64,000 nucleotides of DNA from Bacteroidota bacterium (GTDB lineage Bacteria; Bacteroidota; Bacteroidia; Bacteroidales; FEN-979), in assembly GCA_026391795.1 (NCBI GenBank), contig JAPLDI010000021.1:43105-107104 (forward strand), read 5' to 3'. The position numbers and the translations under genes are program-made. A model generated the notes under the pieces. That model was not told where the DNA came from. It saw only the letters and a program-made list of their open reading frames with translations, and did not search any database. Every line of letters begins with the position of its first letter. Position 1 is the first letter of the stretch. Shown here in pieces: positions 1 through 11,170 of the stretch.

Positions 1-1160
1 GAGGGGTTGTGAACCTCGATAACTTCTCCTTTGGTGGTATAAACTTTATAGGAAACGTTAGGAACCGTGGTGATCACATCCATGTCGAATTCACGGTCGA
101 GACGCTCCTGGACGATTTCCATGTGAAGCAGCCCGAGAAACCCGCATCGGAAACCAAACCCGAGGGCCGCAGAAGATTCCGGTTCAAAGGAGAGGGATGC
201 ATCATTCAGCTTAAGCTTGTCAAGAGAGTCTCGCAGTTCTTCATAGTCATCCGCATCCACCGGGTAGATCCCGGCAAAAACCATCGGTTTGACGGTAGTA
301 TATCCTTCGATGCCTTCTTTACAGGGACGGTCAACATGGGTGATGGTATCGCCGACCTGAACCTCCTTGCTGCTCTTTATTCCGGATATGATGTAGCCTA
401 CATCGCCGGCGTACAATATATTCCGGGGTTCCTGTTTCAGGCGAAGTACCCCGATCTCATCGGCGTGATAATCGGTTCCTGAATGAAAAAATTTGACATG
501 GTCACCCTTCCGCAAGGTTCCGTTCTTGATCCGGAAATAACCGACAATACCGCGGTAGGAATTGAAAACGGAATCGAAAATGAGCGCCTGCAACGGGGCA
601 TCCGGGTCGCCGGTCGGTGCCGGGATTTTATGGATAATGGCTTCCATGATAAGATCGATGCCAATACCCATTTTTGCACTGGATTCAATGATCTCGTCGC
701 GATCGCACCCCAGCAGGTCAACAATCTGGTCTTTTACCTCTTCCACCATGGCGTTGTCCATGTCGATCTTGTTCAGTACCGGGATGATCGTAAGGTTGTG
801 ATCGATGGCCAGATAAAGGTTCGAGATGGTCTGGGCCTGTATACCCTGGGTTGCATCAATCACCAGCAGGGCGCCTTCACAGGCCGCAATGGCGCGTGAG
901 ACTTCATATGAAAAATCAACATGCCCGGGAGTGTCGATCAGATTCAGAACATAATCCGTCTCCCCATCCCTGAAATCCATCTGGATGGCATGGCTTTTTA
1001 TGGTGATGCCTCTTTCCCGCTCAAGGTCCATGTCATCCAGCACCTGCTCCTGGAAATCCCGGTCCGAGATTGTATGAGTAAGCTCCAGCAGCCGGTCGGC
1101 CAGGGTCGATTTGCCATGGTCAATGTGGGCTATGATACAGAAGTTGCGTATATTTTTCAC
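1..1160 (-). CDS. lepA: Elongation factor 4 (LepA), N-terminal ~386 residues, cut by window edge
   Basis: Ribosome-associated GTPase that back-translocates or remodels stalled ribosomes. Reading from a GTG at 1160, the protein begins [20 protein letters not shown], which contains the G1 P-loop (AHIDHGKST). It continues with the switch II motif [14 protein letters not shown] and the G4 motif NKID. The reading frame stays open to base 1, so roughly the last third of the ~600-residue family is outside the window. The GTG start is supported by the P-loop lying at the position usual for LepA, and a TATATTTG box sits only 5 bases upstream, implying a very short leader. It belongs to no visible operon here; the next gene upstream (1224-3848) is on the same strand but unrelated. 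Identification is secure. Confidence 0.95.
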   Translation of the reverse strand, partial: MKNIRNFCIIAHIDHGKSTLADRLLELTHTISDRDFQEQVLDDMDLERERGITIKSHAIQMDFRDGETDYVLNLIDTPGHVDFSYEVSRAIAACEGALLVIDATQGIQAQTISNLYLAIDHNLTIIPVLNKIDMDNAMVEEVKDQIVDLLGCDRDEIIESSAKMGIGIDLIMEAIIHKIPAPTGDPDAPLQALIFDSVFNSYRGIVGYFRIKNGTLRKGDHVKFFHSGTDYHADEIGVLRLKQEPRNILYAGDVGYIISGIKSSKEVQVGDTITHVDRPCKEGIEGYTTVKPMVFAGIYPVDADDYEELRDSLDKLKLNDASLSFEPESSAALGFGFRCGFLGLLHMEIVQERLDREFDMDVITTVPNVSYKVYTTKGEVIEVHNP

Positions 1161-1165
1161 GGGTG

Positions 1166-1173
1166 CAAATATA
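1166..1173 (-). promoter_or_regulatory. Bacteroidetes -7 box (TATATTTG) for lepA
   Basis: The minus strand reads TATATTTG, matching TAnnTTTG. Its last base is 5 nt from the GTG start of lepA, so the transcript would be almost leaderless. I see no clear -33 element. Confidence 0.45.
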
Positions 1174-1223
1174 CAACTTTACAGGGATCCCTGTGCCCGG
1201 CAGAGGAGGAGATGATGAAATTT

Positions 1224-3848
1224 TCAGCGGAGAATGGTCACGGCTCCCTTGAGTATTATTTTCTGGTCGCCGCACAGGGCCATCACATAAACCTCGCAAA
1301 CGTAATAGTATACTCCGTCACTGCAAGGCTGGTGCGTATTTTTATCCCTCCCGTCCCAGTTGATCTCCGGATCCGTAGTGGAATAAACTTCTTTCCCCCA
1401 CCTGTCGAAGATCTTCATGTTTACATGATCGACCGAAGAAAAAGTTTTTCGGGGATGGAATAACTGGTTTTCGGCAATATCCCCGCCGTTGGGTGTAAAA
1501 ACATTCGGAAGCCAGTAGCTGCAGATGTCGAAGTCAATGCAGGCTTTGTTGCTGAAATCGCTTTTATTCCCTGCTGAATCCACTGCGATGACCGAGTAGC
1601 AACCGATGACTGAATTGCTCTGGTAGTGTTCATATACCGTGTCATTGATATTCCCCAGCGAATCGATCAGGGTAAGCTGCCCGTCGCTGCACGTGCTGAA
1701 ATAAATGTAATATTTCCTGATGTCGGAAGAGCACGAGTCAACGAGGTTCTTCAGACTCAGGATGTTGGTGGCTTTTTCACAGTCTGTCCTGACTTTCAGC
1801 TGCGGGGGGCAGGGAGGGATATTATCAACAGGTATTCCGCAATTGATCTGGGAAAGATTAATTAACGGACTGGCAAACCCGGGAGCCGAATAAGAACCGA
1901 TGCATTTGACATAATAACAATATTCAGTCAGGTTTCGCAGGTTCTTGTCTGCATAAGCAGGAACAAGGGAGCTCCCGATCGAGTCGAATAATCCGGACAG
2001 GAGATTCTTCCTGTAAACAACAAAACGATAGTTGTTCCAGGGCACATCGTTGTTCCAGTGGAGCAGAAGCTTTTTATCGGAAGAAGTAATTTCGAGATAA
2101 ATGGAGGGCGCTACCTGTGATTCGCCGATCAGGAACCGGTTACCGGGTGTGTTGTTGATGAGATCGATGCGGTATTTGTATTGATCTTGCTGCGTGTTCA
2201 GGAAAGACTCATTGTAGATGGTATCATTCAGGCTTGAAAGAGAATCCACCGCCAGAAATTGTCCGGGATTTGACGGTATCGACCGGTAAATAATGTATTT
2301 ATAGGGTCCCGGTGCCTGGATGGTGTCTATTTCCGTAGGTTTTGACCATGCCACGTAGATCGATCCCGAAGATACATCTGTTGAGGTGACACTGACATTG
2401 GTTATAACGGCAACATCTTTTTTCAGGTGGGCACAGGTTTCATTGGAAGCATAGCTTTCCGCTTTGTCAGGATATACGGCTGTGATCATGTAACAATACT
2501 TGATCCCCCGTGTCAGCCCTTCTCCGTGGTTGTTATCGGTGTATGTTGTCAGGGTAATATCATTCAGTTGGTCAATCAGGGAATATCCTAGATAGCGTGG
2601 AACCCCTGTCTGGCAGTAGCCGTGAACATATCCTGTGGAATCTGTTTTCCGGTAGATATTATACCCGGTTGCATTCTGACAGGTGTAATTATCCCAGTTC
2701 AGGTTAATGGTATTTCCCATCGCCACCGAGATAAGATTTTCAGGGGCCGGTCCGACGACCCTGATCTGCATCGACCGGATATTGACGAGGTGAACCGGTG
2801 TTCCGAAGTCTTCGGCCTTGAAGAATACGCGGTAGGGCTGCTTTGCTACGTGACTGCAAACGGTGGGCCATGTAAAAGTAGTCGTTACAAGCCCGGTCCC
2901 GGTGGCCGGGTTTGGATAGATGGAGGCAGGGCTTTCCGCCACGACAAAGGGCTCCCCTGTTGCAGAGAGTGTCAGGGCTGTGCTGTCGGGAGGATCATAG
3001 GCGCTCGCAGGAAAGGTCAGGGTAGTCCCGGCCACAACGCATGTATCCTTCATCGGCTCAATCACCGGGGGCTGGTTGTTGCAGGCCACAATGATGATCT
3101 GCATATCCCTAAGTACGCTTCCGATCTTGATTCCGTCGCGCCATTCTTCTATCAGGATTGCAATGTTGTATTCTCCGAGTTGCGGAGGGCTGTCCCAGTA
3201 AAAATCGCCCGTGATGGAATCCAGATGGATGGTATGTGTTGCGGGTGGGAGTGTATAACCCGGGATGATCTGTCCCTGGGCCCCCCGGCAGGGGACGAGG
3301 CGGTAGGAGAGGCTGTCGCCATCAGGATCATAGGCTCCCGGATTATGATAAAAAGGTTCATTCACACAACCATTGTCTACGGGAGGAATCATCAGAATGG
3401 GTGAATTGTCGTAGTTGCCCTGGAAAGGGCTGATGATGAGTTCGGAATAAATGAATAAGGGAACGTTGATGGAATTGGGAATGTTCAGGATCCCTCCGTT
3501 CCGGTTGGGGTCTTCACAGGAGATCGTGAAATCGCCGGGACCGGCAAAGGTATGCCGTCCCACATACCGGTTATACGTGATGTCATTCGGGAGATTTGTC
3601 TTTTCTACGCGCGGGATCAGGCTGGTATATCCATCATCCCAGTCGATCGTGAGAAAATCACGATAGGCGTTTGCAGGGCTGGGTGTAAATGTATAGGATA
3701 TCAGGGTGATCTCATAGGTAAGGCCGGATACATGATGAAAATAGATCTCGGCAGCCCGCTGATGAGTGGCAAAGGATCCAAACGGAAAGGCCATGACCAT
3801 TGTCAAAAGAAGAAGGAAAGAGATCTTTTTGAGTAAACGGGATGTCAT
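1224..3848 (-). CDS. Large secreted surface protein with gliding motility-associated (T9SS type B) C-terminal domain
   Basis: 874 residues. It starts with a signal peptide (MTSRLLKKISFLLLLTMVMAFPFGSFA, cleaved near residue 27). The middle consists of beta-sandwich segments resembling fibronectin III or PKD folds, with repeated phrases such as YNIYRKTDSTGY and YKYIIYRS. The last ~95 residues carry the type B sorting domain: VFTPNGGDIAENQLF, then MKIFDRWGKEVYST, WDGRDKNTHQPCSDGVYYY and a final GAVTILR. In Bacteroidota this domain directs export by the type IX secretion system and retention at the cell surface. Function beyond adhesion or surface display cannot be read. It is divergent from relA/spoT, with 129 bp between them. 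No catalytic motif was seen. Confidence 0.85.
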   Translation of the reverse strand: MTSRLLKKISFLLLLTMVMAFPFGSFATHQRAAEIYFHHVSGLTYEITLISYTFTPSPANAYRDFLTIDWDDGYTSLIPRVEKTNLPNDITYNRYVGRHTFAGPGDFTISCEDPNRNGGILNIPNSINVPLFIYSELIISPFQGNYDNSPILMIPPVDNGCVNEPFYHNPGAYDPDGDSLSYRLVPCRGAQGQIIPGYTLPPATHTIHLDSITGDFYWDSPPQLGEYNIAILIEEWRDGIKIGSVLRDMQIIIVACNNQPPVIEPMKDTCVVAGTTLTFPASAYDPPDSTALTLSATGEPFVVAESPASIYPNPATGTGLVTTTFTWPTVCSHVAKQPYRVFFKAEDFGTPVHLVNIRSMQIRVVGPAPENLISVAMGNTINLNWDNYTCQNATGYNIYRKTDSTGYVHGYCQTGVPRYLGYSLIDQLNDITLTTYTDNNHGEGLTRGIKYCYMITAVYPDKAESYASNETCAHLKKDVAVITNVSVTSTDVSSGSIYVAWSKPTEIDTIQAPGPYKYIIYRSIPSNPGQFLAVDSLSSLNDTIYNESFLNTQQDQYKYRIDLINNTPGNRFLIGESQVAPSIYLEITSSDKKLLLHWNNDVPWNNYRFVVYRKNLLSGLFDSIGSSLVPAYADKNLRNLTEYCYYVKCIGSYSAPGFASPLINLSQINCGIPVDNIPPCPPQLKVRTDCEKATNILSLKNLVDSCSSDIRKYYIYFSTCSDGQLTLIDSLGNINDTVYEHYQSNSVIGCYSVIAVDSAGNKSDFSNKACIDFDICSYWLPNVFTPNGGDIAENQLFHPRKTFSSVDHVNMKIFDRWGKEVYSTTDPEINWDGRDKNTHQPCSDGVYYYVCEVYVMALCGDQKIILKGAVTILR

Positions 3849-3940
3849 AACCGGATCTTATGAACAGAAATTTCATTCAAAAGTAATAAAAAACAAGGTT
3901 ACTGAAACAGCCTTATTTTCTATTCATTTGATTTTTCCTT

Positions 3941-3948
3941 TAACTTTG
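3941..3948 (+). promoter_or_regulatory. -7 box (TAACTTTG) for relA/spoT
   Basis: TAACTTTG matches the Bacteroidetes TAnnTTTG consensus, 29 bases before the ATG at 3978. A TTTG lies upstream at 3927-3930, but the spacing is too short for a canonical -33 element. Confidence 0.5.
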
Positions 3949-3977
3949 TAAGTTGATCGGAAATAGCCAGAGAACAG

Positions 3978-6203
3978 ATGTATTCTATCGATGCCGAAGC
4001 TGAAAAGAAGGAGATCCTGAAACGATACCGGGGATTGCTGCGTGTTTACAAACCCAAAACCCTCAAGGATAAAAAACAGGTGCGCCGCGCTTTTGATGTG
4101 GCTGTGAATGCCCATCGCGACATGCGAAGGAAAAGCGGCGAACCCTATATCTATCATCCGATAAGCGTGGCAACCATTGCTGCCGGCGAGATCGGACTGG
4201 GCGCAACTTCGGTAGTTTGTGCATTGCTGCACGACGTTGTTGAAGATACTGAATATACACTGGAAGATATCCGCGGATTATTTGGAGAGAAAGTAGCTTC
4301 CATCATTGATGGTCTCACGAAAATCAAAGGGATATTCGACCAGCAGACTTCATCGCTGCAGGCCGAGAATTTTAAGCGACTGCTCATTACGCTGTCCGAC
4401 GATGTTCGCGTGATTCTTATCAAACTGGCCGACCGCCTGCATAACATGCGGACCCTGGATGCGATCTCCCCCGAGAAACAGCTGAAAATTGCCTCCGAGA
4501 CCATTTACCTTTATGCACCGCTGGCACACCGTCTCGGACTTCATGCCATCAAAAGTGAACTGCAGGACCTCGCCCTGAAATACATCGAGCCGGAAGTCTA
4601 TGTCTCCATCTCCAACAAACTGAAAGAATCGGAAAAAGGGCGGTCAAGGTTTATCAATAAATTCATCTATCCCATCAAGAAAAACCTTGCGACGCAGAAT
4701 ATCAATTATACCATTTCCACACGTGGAAAATCGATCTACTCCATCTGGGAAAAGATGAAATTGAAAGAGGTCTCTTTCGACGAGATCTACGATATATTTG
4801 CCATCCGTATCATCATCGATGCTCCCCTTGAAACTGAAAAATCAGACTGCTGGAAAGTTTATTCTGTCATCACCGATTATTACCGTCCCAACCGTGATCG
4901 ATTGCGCGACTGGATCTCAATTCCCAAAGCCAACGGGTATGAGGCGCTGCATACCACAGTCATGAGCCACACCGGGCAATGGGTGGAGATCCAGATCCGG
5001 TCTCAACGCATGGATGAAATCGCGGAGAAAGGATATGCAGCCCACTGGAAATATAAGGACTCGATGAAATTCAACAGCCGGCTGGACGACTGGCTCGACC
5101 GTATCCGGGAAATGATCGAAAGTCCGGATTCCGATGCACTCTCTTTTATCGATGATGTAAAAGGATATTTTTTCCTCGATGAGATCACCGTTTTTACTCC
5201 TTCGGGAGAACTGCGTACCCTTCCTGCAAATTCATCGGTTCTTGATTTCGCCTATGCAATTCATTCTGAGATCGGGACGACCTGCGTCGGGGCCAAGGTC
5301 GACAAAAAACTGGTTCCCATCAATCATATCCTGAAAAACGGAGAGCAGATCGAGATCATCACCTCCAAGAACCAGGCACCAAAAGATGAATGGCTTAACT
5401 ACGTGGTGACAACCCGCGCAAAAACCAACATCAAGCTCGGGCTGAAAAAGGAGAAGAAAAAATATTTCAAACAGGGGAAGGAAAAACTGGAAAAGTTGTT
5501 TGTTCGTTATGAGATCGAATTTACCCATGAGAACATCCGGAAATTTATTGCCGTTAACAATATCTCAACCCTGGTCGACCTCTACTATCTTGTTGCACAT
5601 GACAGGATAGGGCAGAAGGAGGTCAAGTTTTTTGCGGCATCAGCCATGAAACCCGGGTGGCTGAATTTTATGATACGCCCGAGACGAAAATCAGTTGCCG
5701 ACGGAGCCGCCTCCAAGGTTACGGGTCCCGAAAAGCTCAACGGTGATAACAGATCCGGAACAGCAGCCCCCCGGAATATGGACCAGATGGGATACGAGGT
5801 GTCCACCTGTTGCAACCCGATCCCCGGTGATGAAATCATTGGCCTTGACCTTTCCCCCGACAAACCCATCCAGATTCACCGGACCAAATGTCCGAAAGCA
5901 TTGGAACTGATGGCAAGTTTCGGGAACCGGGTTGTCAAGATCGACTGGAAAAACCAGGAATCCATCTCGTTCCTCGCAGGGATAAAAATATCGGGGCTGG
6001 ATAAACTGGGAATGATCAACGACATTTCAAGAATCATTTCAAACGATCTGAACCTGAATATAAAATCGTTCCACCTGGAGGCCAAGAACGGGCTGACAGA
6101 AGGCGAGGTCATGCTTTATGTGCGCGACACTGACACCCTGAATCACCTCCTCAGCGACCTCCACAAAATCGAAGGAATCAAAAAAGTTGCGCGGGTGGAT
6201 TAA
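3978..6203 (+). CDS. RelA/SpoT-family (p)ppGpp synthetase/hydrolase
   Basis: 741 residues, the usual length for the long RSH enzymes that make and degrade the alarmone (p)ppGpp. N-terminal HD hydrolase domain: H60 in YIYHPISVA, the H85-D86 pair in ALLHDVVEDT, and LADRLHNMRTLD, so hydrolase activity looks intact. Synthetase domain around residues 220-350: IYDIFAIRI, DWISIPKANGYEALHTT and YAAHWKYK. TGS domain near 400-460 (ITVFTPSGELRTLPANSSVL), conserved-cysteine segment near 610 (STCCNPIPGDEIIGL) and a C-terminal ACT domain. Both catalytic halves have their hallmark residues, so it is likely bifunctional (Rel/SpoT type); Bacteroidota often have more than one such gene, so I give no symbol. 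Followed by a Fur-family gene after 65 bp. Confidence 0.95.
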   Translation: MYSIDAEAEKKEILKRYRGLLRVYKPKTLKDKKQVRRAFDVAVNAHRDMRRKSGEPYIYHPISVATIAAGEIGLGATSVVCALLHDVVEDTEYTLEDIRGLFGEKVASIIDGLTKIKGIFDQQTSSLQAENFKRLLITLSDDVRVILIKLADRLHNMRTLDAISPEKQLKIASETIYLYAPLAHRLGLHAIKSELQDLALKYIEPEVYVSISNKLKESEKGRSRFINKFIYPIKKNLATQNINYTISTRGKSIYSIWEKMKLKEVSFDEIYDIFAIRIIIDAPLETEKSDCWKVYSVITDYYRPNRDRLRDWISIPKANGYEALHTTVMSHTGQWVEIQIRSQRMDEIAEKGYAAHWKYKDSMKFNSRLDDWLDRIREMIESPDSDALSFIDDVKGYFFLDEITVFTPSGELRTLPANSSVLDFAYAIHSEIGTTCVGAKVDKKLVPINHILKNGEQIEIITSKNQAPKDEWLNYVVTTRAKTNIKLGLKKEKKKYFKQGKEKLEKLFVRYEIEFTHENIRKFIAVNNISTLVDLYYLVAHDRIGQKEVKFFAASAMKPGWLNFMIRPRRKSVADGAASKVTGPEKLNGDNRSGTAAPRNMDQMGYEVSTCCNPIPGDEIIGLDLSPDKPIQIHRTKCPKALELMASFGNRVVKIDWKNQESISFLAGIKISGLDKLGMINDISRIISNDLNLNIKSFHLEAKNGLTEGEVMLYVRDTDTLNHLLSDLHKIEGIKKVARVD

Positions 6204-6268
6204 AAAAATCTATTTTTATTTGTTCTAAATCAATATGAATGATGTAACTTTATGCCAAATTTCAGAAT

Positions 6269-6721
6269 ATGACCAAGAAAAATATTGAAGACTCGTTTGA
6301 CAACATCCGAAGAATCTTTACTGAATATCTTGAAAAGAATGCCCATCGGAAAACTCCCGAACGGTATACCATACTTAAGGAAATTTTTTCTACCGACGGC
6401 CATTTTGATATCGAGTCGCTCTACATAAGGATGAAAAATCACAAATACCGGGTCAGCCGGGCTACGTTGTACAATACCATTGAGTTATTATTGGATTGCG
6501 GATTGGTCACCAAACACCAGTTTGGAACAAATTATGCCCAGTTTGAAAAGTCCACACTGATCAGGCAGCACGATCATTTTATCTTCCTTGACTCCGGAGA
6601 TGTTCTTGAATTTTATGATCCCCGGATTGAAGAGATAAAGAAATACGTGGAAAACCTTTTCAAGGTCGAAACTGTAAATTATTCACTTACCTTCTACGGT
6701 AATTCCAAATCAAAGAAGTAA
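6269..6721 (+). CDS. Fur-family transcriptional regulator lacking the structural zinc cysteines
   Basis: 150 residues. The N-terminal winged helix is typical of the ferric uptake regulator family ([30 protein letters not shown], then [21 protein letters not shown]). The dimerisation half keeps the HDHFI segment and [11 protein letters not shown]. Where Fur/Zur/PerR proteins normally show a CxxCG after HDH, this protein reads FLDSGDV, and the usual C-terminal CxxC after the LEFYG-like strand is replaced by [11 protein letters not shown]. The four-cysteine structural zinc site is therefore absent; the only cysteine is C70 in LLDCG. Metal sensed and targets are unknown. It lies 12 bp upstream of purA, so they may be co-transcribed. 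A TAACTTTA box (6245-6252) sits 17 bp before the ATG. Confidence 0.85.
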   Translation: MTKKNIEDSFDNIRRIFTEYLEKNAHRKTPERYTILKEIFSTDGHFDIESLYIRMKNHKYRVSRATLYNTIELLLDCGLVTKHQFGTNYAQFEKSTLIRQHDHFIFLDSGDVLEFYDPRIEEIKKYVENLFKVETVNYSLTFYGNSKSKK

Positions 6722-8023
<1,302 letters not shown>

Positions 8024-8051
8024 TCACTTTTGCAGACCTGCCGGTTTTCTA

Positions 8052-8086
8052 TACCTGATGACGAATGCCTGACTCCCAATTCCTGA
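8052..8086. repeat. Degenerate 7-bp tandem repeat between purA and infB
   Basis: Five heptamers read on the plus strand TACCTGA TGACGAA TGCCTGA CTCCCAA TTCCTGA. On the minus strand TCAGG recurs every 14 bases. The array ends exactly at the infB stop codon (TAA, 8087-8089). It is one of several short-period arrays at gene junctions in this window. Confidence 0.6.
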
Positions 8087-11000
8087 TTACAGCCGGCGCT
8101 TGATTTCGATCTCTTCGTATCCTTCCACGATATCACCCACCTTGATGTCATTGAAATTATCAATGTTGAGACCGCATTCGTACCCGGAAAGGACTTCTTT
8201 CACATCATCCTTGAATCGCTTCAGCGATCCCAGGTTGCCCGTGTAAACCACGATCCCGTCGCGGATGACACGGATCCGTGTGTTGCGCGTTACTCTTCCG
8301 TCAAGCACATAACAGCCGGCGACAGTACCGACCTTGGTGATCCTGAATACATCACGCACTTCGATGTTGCACAGAATTTTTTCTTCAATCTCAGGCGAGA
8401 GCATCCCTTCAATAGCGGCTTTGATCTCCTCGATTGCATGGTAGATGATCGAATAGAGCCGGATATCAATCTGTTCCTGCTCCGCCAGTTTCCGTGCACT
8501 CAGCGAAGGACGCACCTGGAACCCGACAATAATGGCGTTGGATGCCGAAGCCAGCAGAACGTCTGATTCCGTTATGGCTCCTACTGATTTGTGGATGACA
8601 GAAACCATCACCTCTTCCGTCGACAGTTTCAGCAAGGAATCGGAAAGTGCTTCCACCGATCCGTCCACATCCGCTTTGACAATCAGGTTCAGTTCCTTGA
8701 AATCACCGATGGCAATACGCCGCCCGATTTCATCAAGGGTAATGTGCTTTTGGGTACGGATACCTTGTTCGCGTTGCAATTGAAGCCGTTTGTTCGCAAA
8801 TGTCTTGACCTCTTTTTCATCCGTCATGACATTGAAGATATCACCGGCCTGGGGAGCGCCGTTGAGTCCGAGCATCAGAAGCGGAACCGAAGGTCCTGCT
8901 TCCCTGATCGACTGGTTCCGCTCATTGTACATGGCTTTTACTTTCCCATAGGTAGATCCGGCTAGAACCATGTCTCCGAGCTTCAGTGTACCACTCTGAA
9001 CCAGCAGTTTTGAAACGTATCCCCGCCCTTTGTCGAGGGACGACTCAATGACCGTACCGACTGCAAGACGATTTGGGTTTGCCCTCAGGTTCAGCATTTC
9101 AGCTTCCAGCATCACTTTATCAAGGAGGATATTCACATTTGTTCCGGCTTTAGCCGAGATTTCCTGCGACTGGTAATTACCACCCCAGTCTTCAACCAGG
9201 ATGTTCATTTTTGACAGTTCCTCCTTCACTTTTTCCGGATTTGCATTTGGCTTATCAATCTTGTTGATGGCAAATACAATCGGCGTCTGCGCTGCGAGTG
9301 CATGGTTTATTGCTTCACGGGTCTGAGGCATTACATTGTCGTCGGCAGCGATAACAATGATAACAATGTCGGTCACCTTGGCCCCCCTCGCACGCATGGC
9401 AGTGAATGCCTCGTGGCCGGGAGTGTCAAGGAATGTGATGGATTTCCCGTTCTCAAGTTTTACTTCGTAGGCCCCGATGTGCTGGGTGATCCCACCCGCT
9501 TCTCCGGCAACCACGTTCGTTTTCCGGATGTAGTCAAGGAGCTTTGTCTTCCCATGATCCACATGACCCATCACCGTTGCAATGGGCGGCCGCGGAGTAA
9601 GATCTTCCGGGGCATCTGTTTCCTCATGGCTGGATATGGCTTCCTGCACATCCACGCTCACAAATTCAACCTGGTATCCAAACTCATCGGCCACCAGCGT
9701 CAGCGTTTCAGCATCCAGCCGCTGGTTGATGGAGACAAAGAGTCCGAGCGACATACAGGTTGAAATGATATTGGTGACAGGAACGTTCATCATCGTAGCC
9801 AGCTCATTGGCGGTAACAAATTCAGTTACCTGGATGACCTTTCTGCCTTCTTCCATTTTTTCCTGATCCTGCTGCAGCTGCTGGCTCACCGCTTCGCGTT
9901 TCAGTCTCCGGTATTTGGACGCTTTGGATTTTCCGACAGGCCCCAGCCTTGCCAGGGTTTCCTTGATCTGTTTCTGAATGTCTTCCTCGCTGAGCTCCGG
10001 TTTAACAGTATCCCTGTATCCGCCTTTCCTTGCATGAGGCTTGCTTTTTGAAGGATCGGGTTTTGCCTGCGTATCGTTTTCCACCGGGGTGCCCATCTGT
10101 TTCTTGATGCGCTTGCGTTTCTTCTTCTTCCCCTTTACCGTATCGTCAGATGACGAGGCAACCGGCTTCTTTTTATCAACCGCTTTCCTGGGTTCTGGAA
10201 GTTTCATGGTTCCGAGGATGGTGGGGCCGGCAAGACTGATCTTTTCCCGGGGAAGGAAATTATCCTCGACTTTGACCGCTTCTTCCTGAATTTCATCAAT
10301 GATTTCAGGTTCTGCCTCAACAACAGGTTCAGTTTCAATCACGGGTTCCTCCGCAACAGCATCCGGAATTACGGGAAGGGCTTCCTCAACCGGTTCTTCT
10401 GTTTTCTCCTTCTTTCCTTTTCCTTTCCGGGAAGGTTTTTTTGCAACCGTATCCAGGTCGAGTTTCCCGACGATGGTGATACCTGAAGCTTTCGAATCCG
10501 GTTTTTTGCCGGTCTCTTCTTTCGTTTCAACGGCTTCTGCCTCTGCTACAGCTTCTGCAATATCTTCTTCCGTTTTCTTCCTGGTCGTTTTCCCGCTTTT
10601 TTTCTTTTCTGCCTTTGCCGGTTTTCCTTCTTCGGCTTCCTTTGAAACATCGGCTGCCGGAGGTTCAGTTTTGGCTGCCTCCTTTTGTGGCTTTGGCGTC
10701 TCCTTGACGGGTGCTTCCTCTTTTTTCTTTTCCTCTTTTGGTATTTCTTTTACAGGAGGTTCCGTTGCTTTCTTTTGGGTATCAAAGAGTTTTGTGTTGT
10801 ATTCGAGTGCTGCATTCTTGATGTACAAAGGCTCATCCTGCTCTTTTTCCTTGTCTTTTGATGTCAGCCGTTTGTTATCAATGGTAATGGTTTCATGCTG
10901 GGTAAAATGCAATCCGATCTTTTTGGCTTCTTCCTTGACGTGTTTCTCCGTCGCAAATTCTTTCATCAGGAGCGTGTACATCTCCTGCGAAAGTTTGCTG

Positions 11001-11119
11001 TTGGGGTCTTTCTCAATGGTAAATCCTCTCTTCAGAAGGAAATCCACGACCGTTGAAACCCCAATGTTAAACTCACGTGCAGCTTTACTAAGCCGGATTG
11101 TTGTTGTGCCTTCACTCAT
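8087..11119 (-). CDS. infB: Translation initiation factor IF-2
   Basis: 1010 residues. IF-2 places initiator tRNA on the 30S subunit and drives 70S joining. The N-terminus has the IF2_N helical module ([23 protein letters not shown]). A long low-complexity Lys/Glu/Pro-rich linker follows (about residues 110-400), as in Bacteroidota IF-2. The G domain starts near residue 510 with [16 protein letters not shown], then [20 protein letters not shown] and the NKID motif. C-terminal domains II-IV end in [11 protein letters not shown]. Third gene of rimP-nusA-infB, 51 bp after nusA. The GC-poor, repetitive linker is normal for the family. Confidence 0.98.
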   Translation of the reverse strand: MSEGTTTIRLSKAAREFNIGVSTVVDFLLKRGFTIEKDPNSKLSQEMYTLLMKEFATEKHVKEEAKKIGLHFTQHETITIDNKRLTSKDKEKEQDEPLYIKNAALEYNTKLFDTQKKATEPPVKEIPKEEKKKEEAPVKETPKPQKEAAKTEPPAADVSKEAEEGKPAKAEKKKSGKTTRKKTEEDIAEAVAEAEAVETKEETGKKPDSKASGITIVGKLDLDTVAKKPSRKGKGKKEKTEEPVEEALPVIPDAVAEEPVIETEPVVEAEPEIIDEIQEEAVKVEDNFLPREKISLAGPTILGTMKLPEPRKAVDKKKPVASSSDDTVKGKKKKRKRIKKQMGTPVENDTQAKPDPSKSKPHARKGGYRDTVKPELSEEDIQKQIKETLARLGPVGKSKASKYRRLKREAVSQQLQQDQEKMEEGRKVIQVTEFVTANELATMMNVPVTNIISTCMSLGLFVSINQRLDAETLTLVADEFGYQVEFVSVDVQEAISSHEETDAPEDLTPRPPIATVMGHVDHGKTKLLDYIRKTNVVAGEAGGITQHIGAYEVKLENGKSITFLDTPGHEAFTAMRARGAKVTDIVIIVIAADDNVMPQTREAINHALAAQTPIVFAINKIDKPNANPEKVKEELSKMNILVEDWGGNYQSQEISAKAGTNVNILLDKVMLEAEMLNLRANPNRLAVGTVIESSLDKGRGYVSKLLVQSGTLKLGDMVLAGSTYGKVKAMYNERNQSIREAGPSVPLLMLGLNGAPQAGDIFNVMTDEKEVKTFANKRLQLQREQGIRTQKHITLDEIGRRIAIGDFKELNLIVKADVDGSVEALSDSLLKLSTEEVMVSVIHKSVGAITESDVLLASASNAIIVGFQVRPSLSARKLAEQEQIDIRLYSIIYHAIEEIKAAIEGMLSPEIEEKILCNIEVRDVFRITKVGTVAGCYVLDGRVTRNTRIRVIRDGIVVYTGNLGSLKRFKDDVKEVLSGYECGLNIDNFNDIKVGDIVEGYEEIEIKRRL

Positions 11120-11170
11120 AGACTTTGGCTCAGACCCTTCTTTTGTAAGGGCATGTAAAATTAAGATATT

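Noticed and set aside
2622..3404. 260-residue open frame on the plus strand inside the T9SS surface protein
   Set aside because: Shadow of the minus-strand gene; no recognisable motifs, and the opposite strand encodes an obvious signal peptide and sorting domain.
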